Part shown: piece after piece, positions 1 to 9,898 of the stretch
Layout of the letters: each line of letters starts with the position of its first letter
Numbering within the stretch: position 1 is the first letter of the stretch
Assembly: GCA_039105265.1 (NCBI GenBank)
Contig: JAPFFF010000282.1
Span: 1-27,938, forward strand
DNA: 27,938 nt
Source of the DNA: Tritrichomonas musculus
Lineage: Eukaryota > Parabasalia > Tritrichomonadida > Tritrichomonadidae
Direction: 5' to 3'
The notes under the pieces: model-generated
What the model saw: the letters and a program-made list of their open reading frames with translations, nothing else
What the model was told of the DNA's origin: nothing
The model's database searches: none
Program-made: the position numbers and the translations under genes

Positions 1-77
1 TGTGATAATGAAAAGAATATAATATAATATTAACATTATTATTAAGATTATATAATATTTACATTAATGAGGTGCTT

Positions 78-1064
78 TTACCTCATCTTGTATTCATATG
101 TACAGGTTTTTCCATTAACAGTGAAAGTGAGCTTAAAGTCTTGATCACGTGGATTTCTATCATTTGGCTTCATTTCAAAGTGACCGTGAATACTTTGATC
201 AATGTCAACTTGAACTGGCTGAGGAAGATAAAAAATAGATTGAGACCAATGTGTTGACTTCTTATATGGAGAAGTTGATAATTCAATTTCTTTATCTCCT
301 CCTTTGAATGAAACGTCAAACCAAACAACAAATGCATGCATTGTATCTTTTTGGAAAGGCCATAAATCAAAATCGGTGCTGATTGAAAGATCTTCTTTCT
401 GACATTTGTTAAGATCAAATGTAACAAGCAAGCAATCATCAGTAATGATATTGTTTTGAGGAACAGTGTCAACAAGTGGTTCAATAAGAGCCCATTCCTT
501 AATTGGTGTATAATTGAATCCATAAACGTTATCCCAAAAGTCAATCTTCTTCTTTCTATACTCAGCATCTTCGATTGCAGCAATAAACATTCTTGCCTGA
601 CTTGGCATCATAGTTCCAGTTTCTTTCATAAATTTATTACGTGCAAATATGACAGATGGAAGCATTGATTCATAAAGTAATGCATAACCCATCCATTCAC
701 TTATCACAACATCAACTTTTTCAGGAAGATCAATTTCTTCGGCAATACCTTGTATAACTGTAATAATATCTTGGAAGCCATTTTCAGCAATAATTTGGCG
801 TGCATACTCAACAATAGATGATCGCTCAACAGCATATACTTTGCGTGCACCAGCTTTAGCTGCAAACATTGAAAGAATACCTGTTCCACATCCAACATCA
901 AGCACAACCTTGTCCTTAATTAAAGATGGATTTTGGTATATTGCATTTCGATAAGATAAAGTTCTGATTGAATCTTTAAGCATATCTTCATGAATTCCAA
1001 TATGCGCATAACTATCAAAATAATAGTCTTGATCTTGAGAAGCTTCGATTTCTTCAACAGACAT
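78..1064 (-). CDS. PRMT1: Type I protein arginine N-methyltransferase (PRMT1-like)
   Basis: A 328-residue protein that transfers methyl groups from S-adenosylmethionine to arginine side chains, typically of histones and RNA-binding proteins, giving asymmetric dimethylarginine. All family motifs are visible in order: YFDSY at residues 15-19; the SAM-binding motif I VVLDVGCGTG at about 53-62 with the acidic end of the next strand (AVE, 78-80); the double-E loop SEWMGYALLYE at 122-132, with glutamates E123 and E132; and the THW loop at 271-273. The C-terminal beta-barrel and dimerisation arm (about 160-328) are complete. The length equals a minimal PRMT1 core with almost no N-terminal extension, so the start is well placed. 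The stop is TAA followed by A, as in the trichomonad UAAA end signal. It is divergent from the next gene. The type I call rests on the motifs; the exact orthologue (PRMT1 or PRMT8 versus PRMT3 core) is less certain. Confidence 0.95.
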   Translation of the reverse strand: MSVEEIEASQDQDYYFDSYAHIGIHEDMLKDSIRTLSYRNAIYQNPSLIKDKVVLDVGCGTGILSMFAAKAGARKVYAVERSSIVEYARQIIAENGFQDIITVIQGIAEEIDLPEKVDVVISEWMGYALLYESMLPSVIFARNKFMKETGTMMPSQARMFIAAIEDAEYRKKKIDFWDNVYGFNYTPIKEWALIEPLVDTVPQNNIITDDCLLVTFDLNKCQKEDLSISTDFDLWPFQKDTMHAFVVWFDVSFKGGDKEIELSTSPYKKSTHWSQSIFYLPQPVQVDIDQSIHGHFEMKPNDRNPRDQDFKLTFTVNGKTCTYEYKMR

Positions 1065-1447
1065 TTGATTTCTCTTGATTTTCTTTTGACCAAGATTAAA
1101 TAACTGCTATTTTCAAGGCTAATTTTTTTACCTTCAATTGGCCATTTTTTTCAAATGAATACAAAATGAGATCATTCAATATTGAATGTAAATTCAAAAA
1201 ATTGAATTATTTATTCTTTTATATGATTCATTCTTTTGCGATTCGAATTTAAAATGCTTTGGCTTAATTTTAGTAAAATAATAATAGTGAACTAACAGAT
1301 ATTATATATTCACTGCTCATAAAAAAATTTACATATATCTAATATATTTAATTCTCTTAAAGTTTTATAATAATAATAATCATTTCCACTAAAATCTGGT
1401 ATATATTTGATAAAGAGCCCTAATCTAATGGAGAAGCAATATGATGA
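1065..1447. other. Divergent intergenic region
   Basis: This AT-rich spacer separates two genes transcribed away from each other, so it should carry both promoters. I see no convincing TCAYWW initiator close to either start. It holds short A and T runs and a run of AAT repeats near 1368-1380. Several ATGs lie just before the right-hand gene (1428, 1441, 1444, 1448). No small gene is evident. Confidence 0.4.
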
Positions 1448-1537
1448 ATGATAATTATAGAGATTTATATCCGAACGAATAAAAATTCAAAAAGTTCATC
1501 AAAAATCTTTGAATCACGTTTAAAATTTCTCAATAAC

Positions 1538-4366
1538 ATGAAATCAAGTCGGAGTTCATCTAGAATAAACACTTCAAACATTTCACTTAATCAAAATAAC
1601 AGCCATTCATCAAGTTTAGAAGAAAGTGAATTTATTCCTGGCAATAATTGGATTCAAAAAATTCAATTTGCTTTTAACGAAGCTGATGTTGGAAATAAAA
1701 AATATATTACGCTTGACCAATGGATGAATTCAAGATTAGGATTAATAGTTACGAGTGAAAAACTTGTAGATGACCGATTGAGAGAATACTTTATTCAGAT
1801 TGATTCTAACAGTGATGGCGTTGTGTCATGGGAAGAATTAGTTGAATATTTAACTTGTCAACAGAGAAATATAAATGCAGATTCATTTGATAAAAATTTA
1901 AATCTAGTTCATGTTGCACCTGACCTTGCAACAGCACACAAATTTCGAAAGACAACAGATTGCTTACGAGCAATTTATGTCAGATATATCGAACAAATCA
2001 TTACTTTGACAGAATCAGCTTTAACATTTTGGAATTTAGATTGTAACCCAAGTTTTCATTTTACCGATACAGATGGCTTTGTGGACTTTTGCTATCTTTC
2101 TTGTTTATCTCGTCTTGCAATTGCTACAAAAAATAGAAAAATTATTTTTTTTGATATTAAAACAAAATGCAAAATGCCATTTTCCATTAAAGCCACAGTT
2201 GATGATGAAGATATTCCTAAATTGTCATTATCTGATACAAAAGAAACATTGCATAACTTTAAGAAACATCCAAAACCACCATTATATCATATTTCAACTG
2301 CAATATCTAGTAACCCTGAGCAACCATTGATATATGTTGGTAATCAAGAGGGACGTGTTGAAATATTTTCACTATTTCCTTCTCAAAAAGTAAGATATTC
2401 TTGGGATGCCGAGCGTATCAAAGTTAAAATACTTCATAAGGGACCAATCACACAAATTACATATGTATCATCTATATCGTCTTTTATCTCATGTGGTGAA
2501 GATGGTGCAATCTACATTTGGCAATTTGATCAGAAAACAAAACTTTTTAATATTAGTTATTCATACAAAGAGACCATGAACACTCCAATTAGTTCATTTG
2601 TTTTTGATGATAGGACAGGAACGATAATTTATACAATGCCAGCCCATTACTTCGGAGTATGGAAGGTATATACACATCAGCATCTAATTAAGGAAACGCC
2701 ATCACAACTGATTTCACTCATTGCATTAGTCTCAATCAGCGAAGAATCTTCCTTTATTGTTACAGTCTCAACAAATAATTTTATATCAATATATGTTCCT
2801 CCGAATCTCGATATAGTTTCAAGCTATTTTATGAATTATCATCATTTCCTTTGTGCTCCTTCGAAAGCAATATACATAAACAATCATCTTTACTTAATTG
2901 GAAACTACATATCTTGTTGGCATTGCCAAACAGCCGATTCTGACGGTTTACCCCCTCATAAGCATCCTTTAATAGATGCTCTAGCAAATGATACTTTTGG
3001 GCGAATTATTACATGCGATGAAACAGGAGATATTTTCAGCTGGGACATAACAACAGGAAATAAACTTTTATCATTCAATTTATCAGAAAAAGAATCAGTT
3101 GTCACATCAATAAAAAGTGACTCTCTCTCACGCAGATTGATTATTGGATATTCAAATGGAGTTGTCAAAGTTGTTTCCGCAATCTCTGGATCATTACTGA
3201 GTGACACTGGAAAAGAGCCACTTGAAGGAGGCTGCAATTATGCCTTATTTGCGACAATGCTTTCGAACAAATATATAATTGCAGCAAATGGAAGGAGTTC
3301 CATTGTTCTCTATGAAGATCATCCATCAAAAAACTTTAGATTTTTGCGATGTTATCATGGACATAACGAACAAATATCGAAAATATATAATTTGAAAAAT
3401 ACTTTTTTACTCTCAATTGGAATGGAAAATGAACTTTTTCTTTGGTCAAATAAATTAACAATTCCAATCTTCAAATATGAATTACCAAATGAACCAACTG
3501 AAGCAGCTGATCTTTCATTCTCTGATAGTTTGTTTATTGTTGGAGATATATTAGGATATGTTCATGTCATGACAAAGGACAATAAAGCACCAATTTCATC
3601 AATAAATATATTTAAGATGAACATTTCTTCACCAATCTCATCTTTAGCTTCTTCTGAAAGTCTTTCTATCATTGTTGTTGGTAACAGAGAAGGTTATATT
3701 CGTTATTGCACTTATGAAGATGATAAACTTGTTGAAAAAGACTTGTTTTGTGCTCATTTTGATACAATACAATCTTTAGCAATCTCAGAAAAGTCAAAAA
3801 TTGTAATCAGTTCTGGAAGAGATGATGAAATTAGATTATGGAATATTGATGAATTAAAGTTTATCGGCGTTTTAGGAAAACATAAGAAATGGAAATTAAG
3901 TGATGAATCAACATTTCAACCACTTCCTTTTGAAACAGAAAAAGAATTGTTCATTGAGAAAAAATCAAATGGCCAAAAAAATGGTCAGAATAAAAATGAT
4001 TTTAATAATTTCAACAATAATTTCGATGTTTCAGACAGTACTGATAATTTGATTGATAATGGAAATAATCAAAAAGAAGAAGATGATATAGCTCTTTATC
4101 GTCCTGTAACTCAGCCTGAATTTACTCTTCCTTCATCTGAAAAAATGTTCAAAGAAATAGAAGAAACTTGTCTGGCTGGAAGAGACAGACCAAAAATGTA
4201 TGAAAGGCTAATGAGAGTGAAGCCAAGTCAAACAACAATCAAAGGACAAGAACTCATGCAGTTCGGTGATTTGGTCACCGATGTTGAACTTGAAAATACT
4301 GCAAAGATGGTGAAGCAATTAAGGCATTTGGGTGTCAGAAAAAAGAAAAAGAAAGCAACTGACTAG
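1538..4366 (+). CDS. EF-hand plus WD40-repeat protein, WDR49/WDR64-like
   Basis: A large protein of 942 residues from the ATG at 1538, or 972 from 1448. The N-terminus has a canonical EF-hand loop DSNSDGVVSWEE (nucleotides 1802-1837) with calcium ligands at positions 1, 3, 5 and 12, preceded by a degenerate EF-hand. The rest is a long run of WD40-type repeats, for example SCGEDGAIYIW and SSGRDDEIRLWNID, enough for about two propellers. A low-complexity Asn-rich linker near 4000-4070 and a Lys-rich C-terminus follow. EF-hand followed by WD repeats is the layout of WDR49/WDR64/WDY proteins, often found in ciliated cells; a flagellar scaffold role is inference. I prefer 1538 because the first 30 codons are low-complexity and follow several out-of-frame ATGs. 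Confidence 0.8.
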   Translation: MKSSRSSSRINTSNISLNQNNSHSSSLEESEFIPGNNWIQKIQFAFNEADVGNKKYITLDQWMNSRLGLIVTSEKLVDDRLREYFIQIDSNSDGVVSWEELVEYLTCQQRNINADSFDKNLNLVHVAPDLATAHKFRKTTDCLRAIYVRYIEQIITLTESALTFWNLDCNPSFHFTDTDGFVDFCYLSCLSRLAIATKNRKIIFFDIKTKCKMPFSIKATVDDEDIPKLSLSDTKETLHNFKKHPKPPLYHISTAISSNPEQPLIYVGNQEGRVEIFSLFPSQKVRYSWDAERIKVKILHKGPITQITYVSSISSFISCGEDGAIYIWQFDQKTKLFNISYSYKETMNTPISSFVFDDRTGTIIYTMPAHYFGVWKVYTHQHLIKETPSQLISLIALVSISEESSFIVTVSTNNFISIYVPPNLDIVSSYFMNYHHFLCAPSKAIYINNHLYLIGNYISCWHCQTADSDGLPPHKHPLIDALANDTFGRIITCDETGDIFSWDITTGNKLLSFNLSEKESVVTSIKSDSLSRRLIIGYSNGVVKVVSAISGSLLSDTGKEPLEGGCNYALFATMLSNKYIIAANGRSSIVLYEDHPSKNFRFLRCYHGHNEQISKIYNLKNTFLLSIGMENELFLWSNKLTIPIFKYELPNEPTEAADLSFSDSLFIVGDILGYVHVMTKDNKAPISSINIFKMNISSPISSLASSESLSIIVVGNREGYIRYCTYEDDKLVEKDLFCAHFDTIQSLAISEKSKIVISSGRDDEIRLWNIDELKFIGVLGKHKKWKLSDESTFQPLPFETEKELFIEKKSNGQKNGQNKNDFNNFNNNFDVSDSTDNLIDNGNNQKEEDDIALYRPVTQPEFTLPSSEKMFKEIEETCLAGRDRPKMYERLMRVKPSQTTIKGQELMQFGDLVTDVELENTAKMVKQLRHLGVRKKKKKATD

Positions 4367-4786
4367 ATTTTGTTTTATAAATTGTTTTTTAATGTTTGTA
4401 AATCCAATTTATTCATCTGATTTTTTTTTTTTTTTTTTTTTAATTTTCCAGAATTGGGTCTTGACTTTCACAATATATTCTTGAATCAGCCATTTTTTTT
4501 ATGATTTAATATGATTTATCTAATTCAAATTTAAAAGAGCTTGGAAAATGTTTATGTCTTTTAAATTTAGCCCAAAAATCAATTGACTAATTAAATAAAC
4601 AATCATTTAAGAACGAAAAATGATAAAAGATATTCTTAGAAAAATAGCTTAAAAAATATTAATGTAAATGATTGATATAGGAATATGTACAAGTCAAAAA
4701 ATCATATTTAAAAACAAACACAATAATTTGATAGGTAATATAAAAATTTAAAAAACAACATAAAAAATATAAAACAATAACAATAG
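4367..4786. other. Convergent intergenic region
   Basis: AT-rich spacer between two genes that point at each other. It contains an unbroken T run of about 20 bases ending at 4441 and further A/T runs. Both 3' ends fall here. I see no gene or transposon end in it. Confidence 0.4.
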
Positions 4787-6031
4787 TTACTCGACAACCT
4801 TATGGAAAAAGTTAATAATTATTGCAAAAATGATCGATACTAAGCATATCAAAAATAAGAAAAGTGAACCAATAAAGTGAAGCATATTTTTTTTCCTGAA
4901 TGCTGCTAAATACATCAGCGGAACTATGAAAAACATTATTAGTTCACTCGAAAATTCATGTAAAAAGGTAATTATTACAGAAAAAGGTTCTGAAAATCCT
5001 GATAGAATAACACCAAGTATGAAAATGATGATCCCAGTCATAATCCAAATTTCAAAATGCAAAAATTCATTACGTGAATATATATTGACGAAGATGTATC
5101 TGAATTGATTTAAATAACATGGCATTGTGTATAAAATTGCAAAAATTAAACATATTTGACCACCAAAATTAATTGAATCGCTTTTGGTAAGTGAAGCACT
5201 TTGAGGTGGATTGTTAAAAAATGTCATATATGTAAAAATACCAAAAATATTATAAAAAATGAATGATAAGAAAAAACCAATAAAAAAGGCTCTAAATAAT
5301 CGACGTTGAGTTGGGTATGATAAATTACCTAAGCTTGGATAATTTAATGGCATAGTTATATAAGATGTCATAAAAATCGCAATATTTTCTATGATTTTCG
5401 AGTTTAATTGACCTACTGAAAGTTTATGATCTGGATCAAATCCATAATCAATAATACTATTGGAAAAAGAGTAAATAACATATATAATGAGTAAAATTAA
5501 AGTGAAAAAATCTAAATAAGATAAAATAATGAAAAATTTGAGTGACCTTGTTCCACTAATAGGCAAACAATAAATAATCAAAACTAAAAGTAGAATGAAA
5601 TAATGATCTTTTGAAAAACTTGAAGTGTTTGGAAATAAAAAATCAATGCATTCATTCGTTACGATTACAATAATTCTAAAATATCTTGCAATAGCTGTTT
5701 GGCAAACAATTACTGATATGATTAAAGGAATTAGTGCAGTTTTTTTGCTGATTGTAGCTTTCCATATATCGTCAATTGTATCTTGATGCGCATAACAAGC
5801 GCATTTAATATATAAAAAGAGGCTATACAAACTAATTAACATGAAGATAGCACTAATTATAATATTAGGAATTATCCCGCATTGATAAGAATAACCCACT
5901 TTAAGAATACCAATTCCAGATATAAAATTGAAGATGAAAATACCAAATTCAAACATATTTAATGAATTTGCATGAGTCTCAACAACTTGAATATCCTTTT
6001 CTGTAAATCGAGACTTATTAATCAAAAACAT
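4787..6031 (-). CDS. Amino acid/auxin permease family transporter (AAAP, SLC38/SLC36-like)
   Basis: A polytopic membrane protein of 414 residues from the chosen start. It shows roughly ten to eleven hydrophobic segments separated by short polar loops, typical of AAAP proton- or sodium-coupled amino acid transporters. The first helix region contains the family-like pattern FNFISGIGILKVGYSYQCG, where the unwound helix 1 binds the substrate amine. Later features include TSYITMPLNYPSLGNL, like the mid-protein 'F..h....iy.el' region. The frame extends to 6106, but the extra 25 residues are encoded partly by a 16-base A tract read as polyphenylalanine, so I take them as 5' untranslated DNA. Substrate and membrane (plasma or lysosomal) cannot be read from sequence. 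It is followed closely on the same strand by no other gene; its upstream neighbour starts 108 bases away. Confidence 0.8.
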   Translation of the reverse strand: MFLINKSRFTEKDIQVVETHANSLNMFEFGIFIFNFISGIGILKVGYSYQCGIIPNIIISAIFMLISLYSLFLYIKCACYAHQDTIDDIWKATISKKTALIPLIISVIVCQTAIARYFRIIVIVTNECIDFLFPNTSSFSKDHYFILLLVLIIYCLPISGTRSLKFFIILSYLDFFTLILLIIYVIYSFSNSIIDYGFDPDHKLSVGQLNSKIIENIAIFMTSYITMPLNYPSLGNLSYPTQRRLFRAFFIGFFLSFIFYNIFGIFTYMTFFNNPPQSASLTKSDSINFGGQICLIFAILYTMPCYLNQFRYIFVNIYSRNEFLHFEIWIMTGIIIFILGVILSGFSEPFSVIITFLHEFSSELIMFFIVPLMYLAAFRKKNMLHFIGSLFLFLICLVSIIFAIIINFFHKVVE

Positions 6032-6138
6032 TAAAATTGTTAGGATTAAATTAAAAAAAAAAAAAAACGTTATTTGTTGATAAAAAAACAATTTGTTTAA
6101 AAACAAGAAAATATAATATATATTATTCTATAAATTAA

Positions 6139-7653
6139 TTACATCGTATTTCGTGCAATTTCTATATGGTTATTCCAAAACAGTGACAAAGCTGTTGGAA
6201 TATCAGCATCACCAAGTAAAAGTGCATCTTTTTCTTCGATCAAGTAGCCTTTAGTTCCAGGATCTTCTGGTTTTTCAACATCAGGTTGCTTGTGAAGCAT
6301 ATTTTTCAAAGGTTGCGTTGAAACTTCTGGAAATGCATTTTCCCATTTAAAATCATCATTGTCGTTTTTTGATTTTGAAGATGATAAAGAGGAAAATGAT
6401 GTAAATTGTGGCTGAAACTTAAAAGTATCACGATGCCCTCCATCTTCTTCTCTCATTATTGTAGTAAAAAAGTGACGTCTAGGTGGTTCATCACTGGAAA
6501 GTTCAACTCCAATTACAGCACCACTCTCAAATTGCAAAAAGAATGTTTTATTGACAGCAGCAACTCCAGTGAGAGATTCTTGCTCAAGAGTTTCGAAAGG
6601 TTTCATTATGATATCGAAAGGACGAAGCGGTGCTGCAAATTCTGATTCTGTGTAAGGGAAAAATAAGGTTTCAGAAGCTTCTGAGCATTGTGCAACAATA
6701 CTATCGAAAACTCTGCCAGAATTCTCAATCTTTGTTATAAATAAAGACATTGGAAGGGAAGAGAAATGATATTCAAATTTGGTTGATGATTCTGTAGGAA
6801 AACGAAGATCAATAAAGTCTATTCCTGTATTAGATGAAACTGCTATTTGATGCATGTCAATTGGGAGAATTGATGACGCGTTTTGAATTGGACAAGCAAT
6901 TATATCTTGGTATGGGTTTTCGAGGCGTAAATCAAATAATTGAACCGCATTATGAAAAGAAGCAGCTATTACACGCGGATGAGATGCAAAATCTACCGAG
7001 CTCATCGCAAAATCTTCTTCAACTGGTATTTCAAGCTTTGAAATAACATTATTCTGTGAATAGAGAGTAATGGTACCATCTTCTAAAATGGTTAATGATT
7101 CACCTTCTATGAAGAAACTTACTTTAGCGTCTGCTGGGCGAGAAAAATTATCTGGATCTGTCTCAAGAAATGCCGTGTTCATAAATCTAGATATTGGATC
7201 ATTTGTAATAGAAAATATGACAGAGTTTCTAATGGTATTTGCAATACCAAAGGTGTTAGATTTGTTTATTGAGAGTGATGTGCAAAGTGAGCGAGTTGAA
7301 ATTGATGGTGAAACACGTGACCAATTATCTACTATTAATGGATTTTCAATCATTCTGATTGATGAGCCTGAACTTTCAAATAGCAAATTCTCATATACAG
7401 AAAGACAATTTCGAGTTTTCAGATGTTGATAGTACAAATTAAAATCAAATGCTTGCCCTAAATGAGGATATCGTACAGGATCAGTTGGTTGCGCGTTTAA
7501 AAAAGAGCAAAAATTTTTGGATAATGATGGTGTTTTAAGACTTGGCGTACGAAATATAGTAACATATCTTGATGATCCAATTTGAAAAGGAACAAGTTGT
7601 CTTATCCCAAGAAAAAATAATGATTGCGATGTTTGCTCATCAGGTTCATCCAT
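6139..7653 (-). CDS. Beta-propeller-like protein resembling TAF1C/Rrn6 (RNA polymerase I factor)
   Basis: A soluble 504-residue protein, mostly predicted beta strands. The middle (about residues 225-310) reads ASHPRVIAASFHNAVQLFDL and then, about 40 residues on, GIDFIDLRFPTESS. This spacing of 'HPR...DLR' and 'D.RFP' matches what I recall from the propeller of TAF1C/Rrn6, the subunit that links TBP to the RNA polymerase I promoter in SL1/core factor. The N-terminal part also fits a long, weakly conserved lead-in. The C-terminus has a Ser-rich linker (about 425-440) and an acidic tail. No enzyme motif is visible. The match is by eye; another WD-like scaffold is possible. If right, it is a nuclear/nucleolar factor for rRNA transcription. 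Confidence 0.45.
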   Translation of the reverse strand: MDEPDEQTSQSLFFLGIRQLVPFQIGSSRYVTIFRTPSLKTPSLSKNFCSFLNAQPTDPVRYPHLGQAFDFNLYYQHLKTRNCLSVYENLLFESSGSSIRMIENPLIVDNWSRVSPSISTRSLCTSLSINKSNTFGIANTIRNSVIFSITNDPISRFMNTAFLETDPDNFSRPADAKVSFFIEGESLTILEDGTITLYSQNNVISKLEIPVEEDFAMSSVDFASHPRVIAASFHNAVQLFDLRLENPYQDIIACPIQNASSILPIDMHQIAVSSNTGIDFIDLRFPTESSTKFEYHFSSLPMSLFITKIENSGRVFDSIVAQCSEASETLFFPYTESEFAAPLRPFDIIMKPFETLEQESLTGVAAVNKTFFLQFESGAVIGVELSSDEPPRRHFFTTIMREEDGGHRDTFKFQPQFTSFSSLSSSKSKNDNDDFKWENAFPEVSTQPLKNMLHKQPDVEKPEDPGTKGYLIEEKDALLLGDADIPTALSLFWNNHIEIARNTM

Positions 7654-7782
7654 ATCATTAAATAATTTGAATTGAAAAATGGCCGTATATAAATTTTAAA
7701 AATCAGAATTATCTAGTCTAAAAAAGAAAAATCCAATAAACATTCGTTTTATATAATAATTAAAATAAAAATTAATTTTGAT

Positions 7783-9435
7783 TTCAAACAAAATTATATT
7801 ATAAATAGAATTCTAATTCTAGTTATAAAATTGAATATTAATAATAAATAATAAAATAAATAGATATGAGGAGAGAAAGGCGAAAAAAAGAGATATTTTT
7901 GATTTCGTTTGTAACATCGATAATAAATAAAATGAATGAATAAAGCAAAGGATAAAGTTAAGAAAATGGTGAACGTGTTTGTAAATTTTTGAGTGTTTGT
8001 TGACGTTTTGTAAGACCTCGTTTGGTGTTATATTTATATTGATCTTTCGTGTTAATTTGTTGTGTTGATTCATTGATTTTTTGCATAAGAAGCTGTTTCC
8101 CAATATCTGGAACTGTGCTATCTTGTCGTGTTCGATGAAATCGAACACTGTTCTCTTCTTGTGTAGAATTTTCATTCATATACGTACGATTATAGTTAAT
8201 ACCATTAAATTCAAAATCATAGCCATGTTGTTCTTTAAAGTCAACTAAATATTGAAGCAGCTTTTTCTCAAGTCGTGGAAGTTCTTCACGTGCTTTGCGA
8301 CGTGCTTTATCTTCTTCAAGAAGGCGTCGACTTGATCCTCGTTCTCGTGGATTAATATTACTACTTTTATTAAGAAGATCTTTATAACTTTCGATTTGAC
8401 TAATAACTTCAATAATCGGTTGCATGTAAATTTGATCTTTCTTTAATTCTTCAAGTTTATTCGTTAAAAATAATATTTCTTCTTCAACATTTTTGCCTTG
8501 ATATTTCGGTCGATGGCGAAGTGGAATTTTGAGTTGTTCACAAATGTTATGAATTTCTCGTGTAAGACCTTTTAATACTTGTGGAATTCGTGTTTCTCGA
8601 TTTTCTCGTAAAAATTCTACTTCATCTCGAAGTTTATTTAACGTTTGTTCTGATAAATCATTTTGCGTTTCAATTTGATCACTAGGATCAACGGCAAAAA
8701 TTAAATAATAATGTTGAATTTCTTTAATTAATTCATCACTTTCTTCTTGGCGGCGCGTTTTAAGTTCTTCAAGACGTGCTTCCTCTTCTTGAAGACGTTG
8801 GAGAGAAGCGTCAGTAATTGATTCCGTTTCAAATATTTCTTTAATATCTGTTTCTTCATTCTCTTGAAGTTCTGAATTTAATGCACTAATTCGATTTTCT
8901 AAAGACGCAAATAAATTTTCTCGTTGTTCAATTAAATCATCAAGCGTTTTAATTCGCTGTTTAAATCGATTTAATCGTTCTTGTGTGATATCTGTATTAC
9001 CAATCTCTGAAAATTCATCGCGTTCATCTTCTGAAATACCAAGACGATTAAAAAGTTCACTTAAACGATTGTATAAACGTTCTAATTCTTGATATCGTGG
9101 TCGATATTTGGAATGTATTTCTTTAATGCTTTCTTTAGTTTCTGCTATTTGAATTTGAAGTGGCGTTGACGAATTAATTTGAAGTGTTGACGTAGTGTCT
9201 CCATATATTTTTTGGACGCGTCGGAATTCTTCTTGTGCTGTACGTAGTTCTTCGCGCATTTCTTCTAATCGTTCACTCGTTTTCGCAATGCAATTTTGAT
9301 ACGCCGTATATAAATTTAATTCAATATCTTGAATTTCTTTCATTTTCTCGGTCTGCGTTAATCCAATCATTTTCCACATTCTGTCGAGATTTGGATCGAT
9401 TTTAAAGGTGATAAGCTTTTGTCGATTCATTTCAT
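7783..9435 (-). repeat. Arm A of 1653-bp inverted duplication (MAP65 gene plus 3' flank)
   Basis: This block matches 14787-16439 on the other strand, with equal length and therefore no net indel. Identity begins at the tetradecamer-like start ATGAAATGAATCGAC just upstream of the gene and ends about 175 bases past the stop, at TTTGTTTGAA. Inside the block the translated proteins are identical. The long coding stretch I compared base by base (about 250 bases) was also identical. I noticed two single-base differences, both in the 3' flank. Sequence outside both edges is unrelated between copies. Confidence 0.95.
7958..9430 (-). CDS. MAP65/Ase1/PRC1-family microtubule bundler, copy A
   Basis: A 490-residue, strongly helical, coiled-coil protein of the family that crosslinks antiparallel microtubules in spindle midzones and related arrays. 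The recognisable parts are the conserved ICEQLKIPLRHR block at 296-307, corresponding to the family's 'LW..L.IP...R', and the microtubule-binding spectrin-like region with NPRERGSSRRLLEEDKARRK at 360-379 and HGYDFEFNG at 402-410. The latter parallels PRC1 '..RGG.LL.EEK.R...' and 'EHSK.F.VNG'. The N-terminal 290 residues are coiled-coil dimerisation rod. The basic, Ser/Thr-rich tail (411-490) is typical and would be regulated by phosphorylation. Arginine codons are mostly CGN, unlike the AGA-rich neighbours, hinting at a well-expressed gene. It is identical to copy B at 14792-16264. Confidence 0.85.
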   Translation of the reverse strand: MNRQKLITFKIDPNLDRMWKMIGLTQTEKMKEIQDIELNLYTAYQNCIAKTSERLEEMREELRTAQEEFRRVQKIYGDTTSTLQINSSTPLQIQIAETKESIKEIHSKYRPRYQELERLYNRLSELFNRLGISEDERDEFSEIGNTDITQERLNRFKQRIKTLDDLIEQRENLFASLENRISALNSELQENEETDIKEIFETESITDASLQRLQEEEARLEELKTRRQEESDELIKEIQHYYLIFAVDPSDQIETQNDLSEQTLNKLRDEVEFLRENRETRIPQVLKGLTREIHNICEQLKIPLRHRPKYQGKNVEEEILFLTNKLEELKKDQIYMQPIIEVISQIESYKDLLNKSSNINPRERGSSRRLLEEDKARRKAREELPRLEKKLLQYLVDFKEQHGYDFEFNGINYNRTYMNENSTQEENSVRFHRTRQDSTVPDIGKQLLMQKINESTQQINTKDQYKYNTKRGLTKRQQTLKNLQTRSPFS

Positions 9436-9466
9436 TTATTTATACTTTTCAAATTTTTCAATTATT

Positions 9467-9472
9467 TAGTGA
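9467..9472 (-). promoter_or_regulatory. Possible initiator (TCACTA) before MAP65 copy A
   Basis: On the minus strand this reads TCACTA and fits the trichomonad initiator TCAYWW about 40 bases before the start codon. It lies outside the duplicated block, so copy B lacks it. A six-base degenerate motif in AT-rich DNA has a real chance of appearing randomly within 40 bases. Confidence 0.35.
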
Positions 9473-9898
9473 AAAAATGAAAATCCGTTTACATATTTTT
9501 TCATAGAAATAAAATTTACATTTAATGTCACTGATCATGCATTTTATTTATCACATTTCTATGATGTTCCTTAATAAATTTATGTAGGTTTTTGATTAAC
9601 AAACTTTCGAACTACTTCAAAAAAAAATCTAATTTTTTCCTTAGAATTAATCGATATGATCATACTATTGAAATTAAAACCTAAAACAAATTTTACATAA
9701 AAAGTAATTTTCTTTTTCAGATTTCAAGAGAGAGTTACGATCAATCTTATTTGGAATTAATGATTGTCAAAAAGAAAAATAATAATAACAATCAATTTAT
9801 AAAAAGATTCTTGCATTAGAATCTGAAAAATTTGCATTTATTTTTAAAAAAAAAAAAAAATCTAATAATATAAAAATACTAACCTAAAAAAATAGTCA
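9473..9898. other. Intergenic region between MAP65 copy A and the Med1-like gene
   Basis: AT-rich spacer with an A run near 9846-9860. Both flanking genes are on the minus strand, so it should hold the end of the upstream gene and the promoter of MAP65 copy A. No gene or clear repeat is seen. Confidence 0.35.

Noticed and set aside
9431-9898. Spliceosomal intron or upstream exon for MAP65 or CFAP161
   Set aside because: I found no GTATGT donor paired with an ACTAAC-type branch and acceptor near any gene, and the proteins begin at expected family positions.
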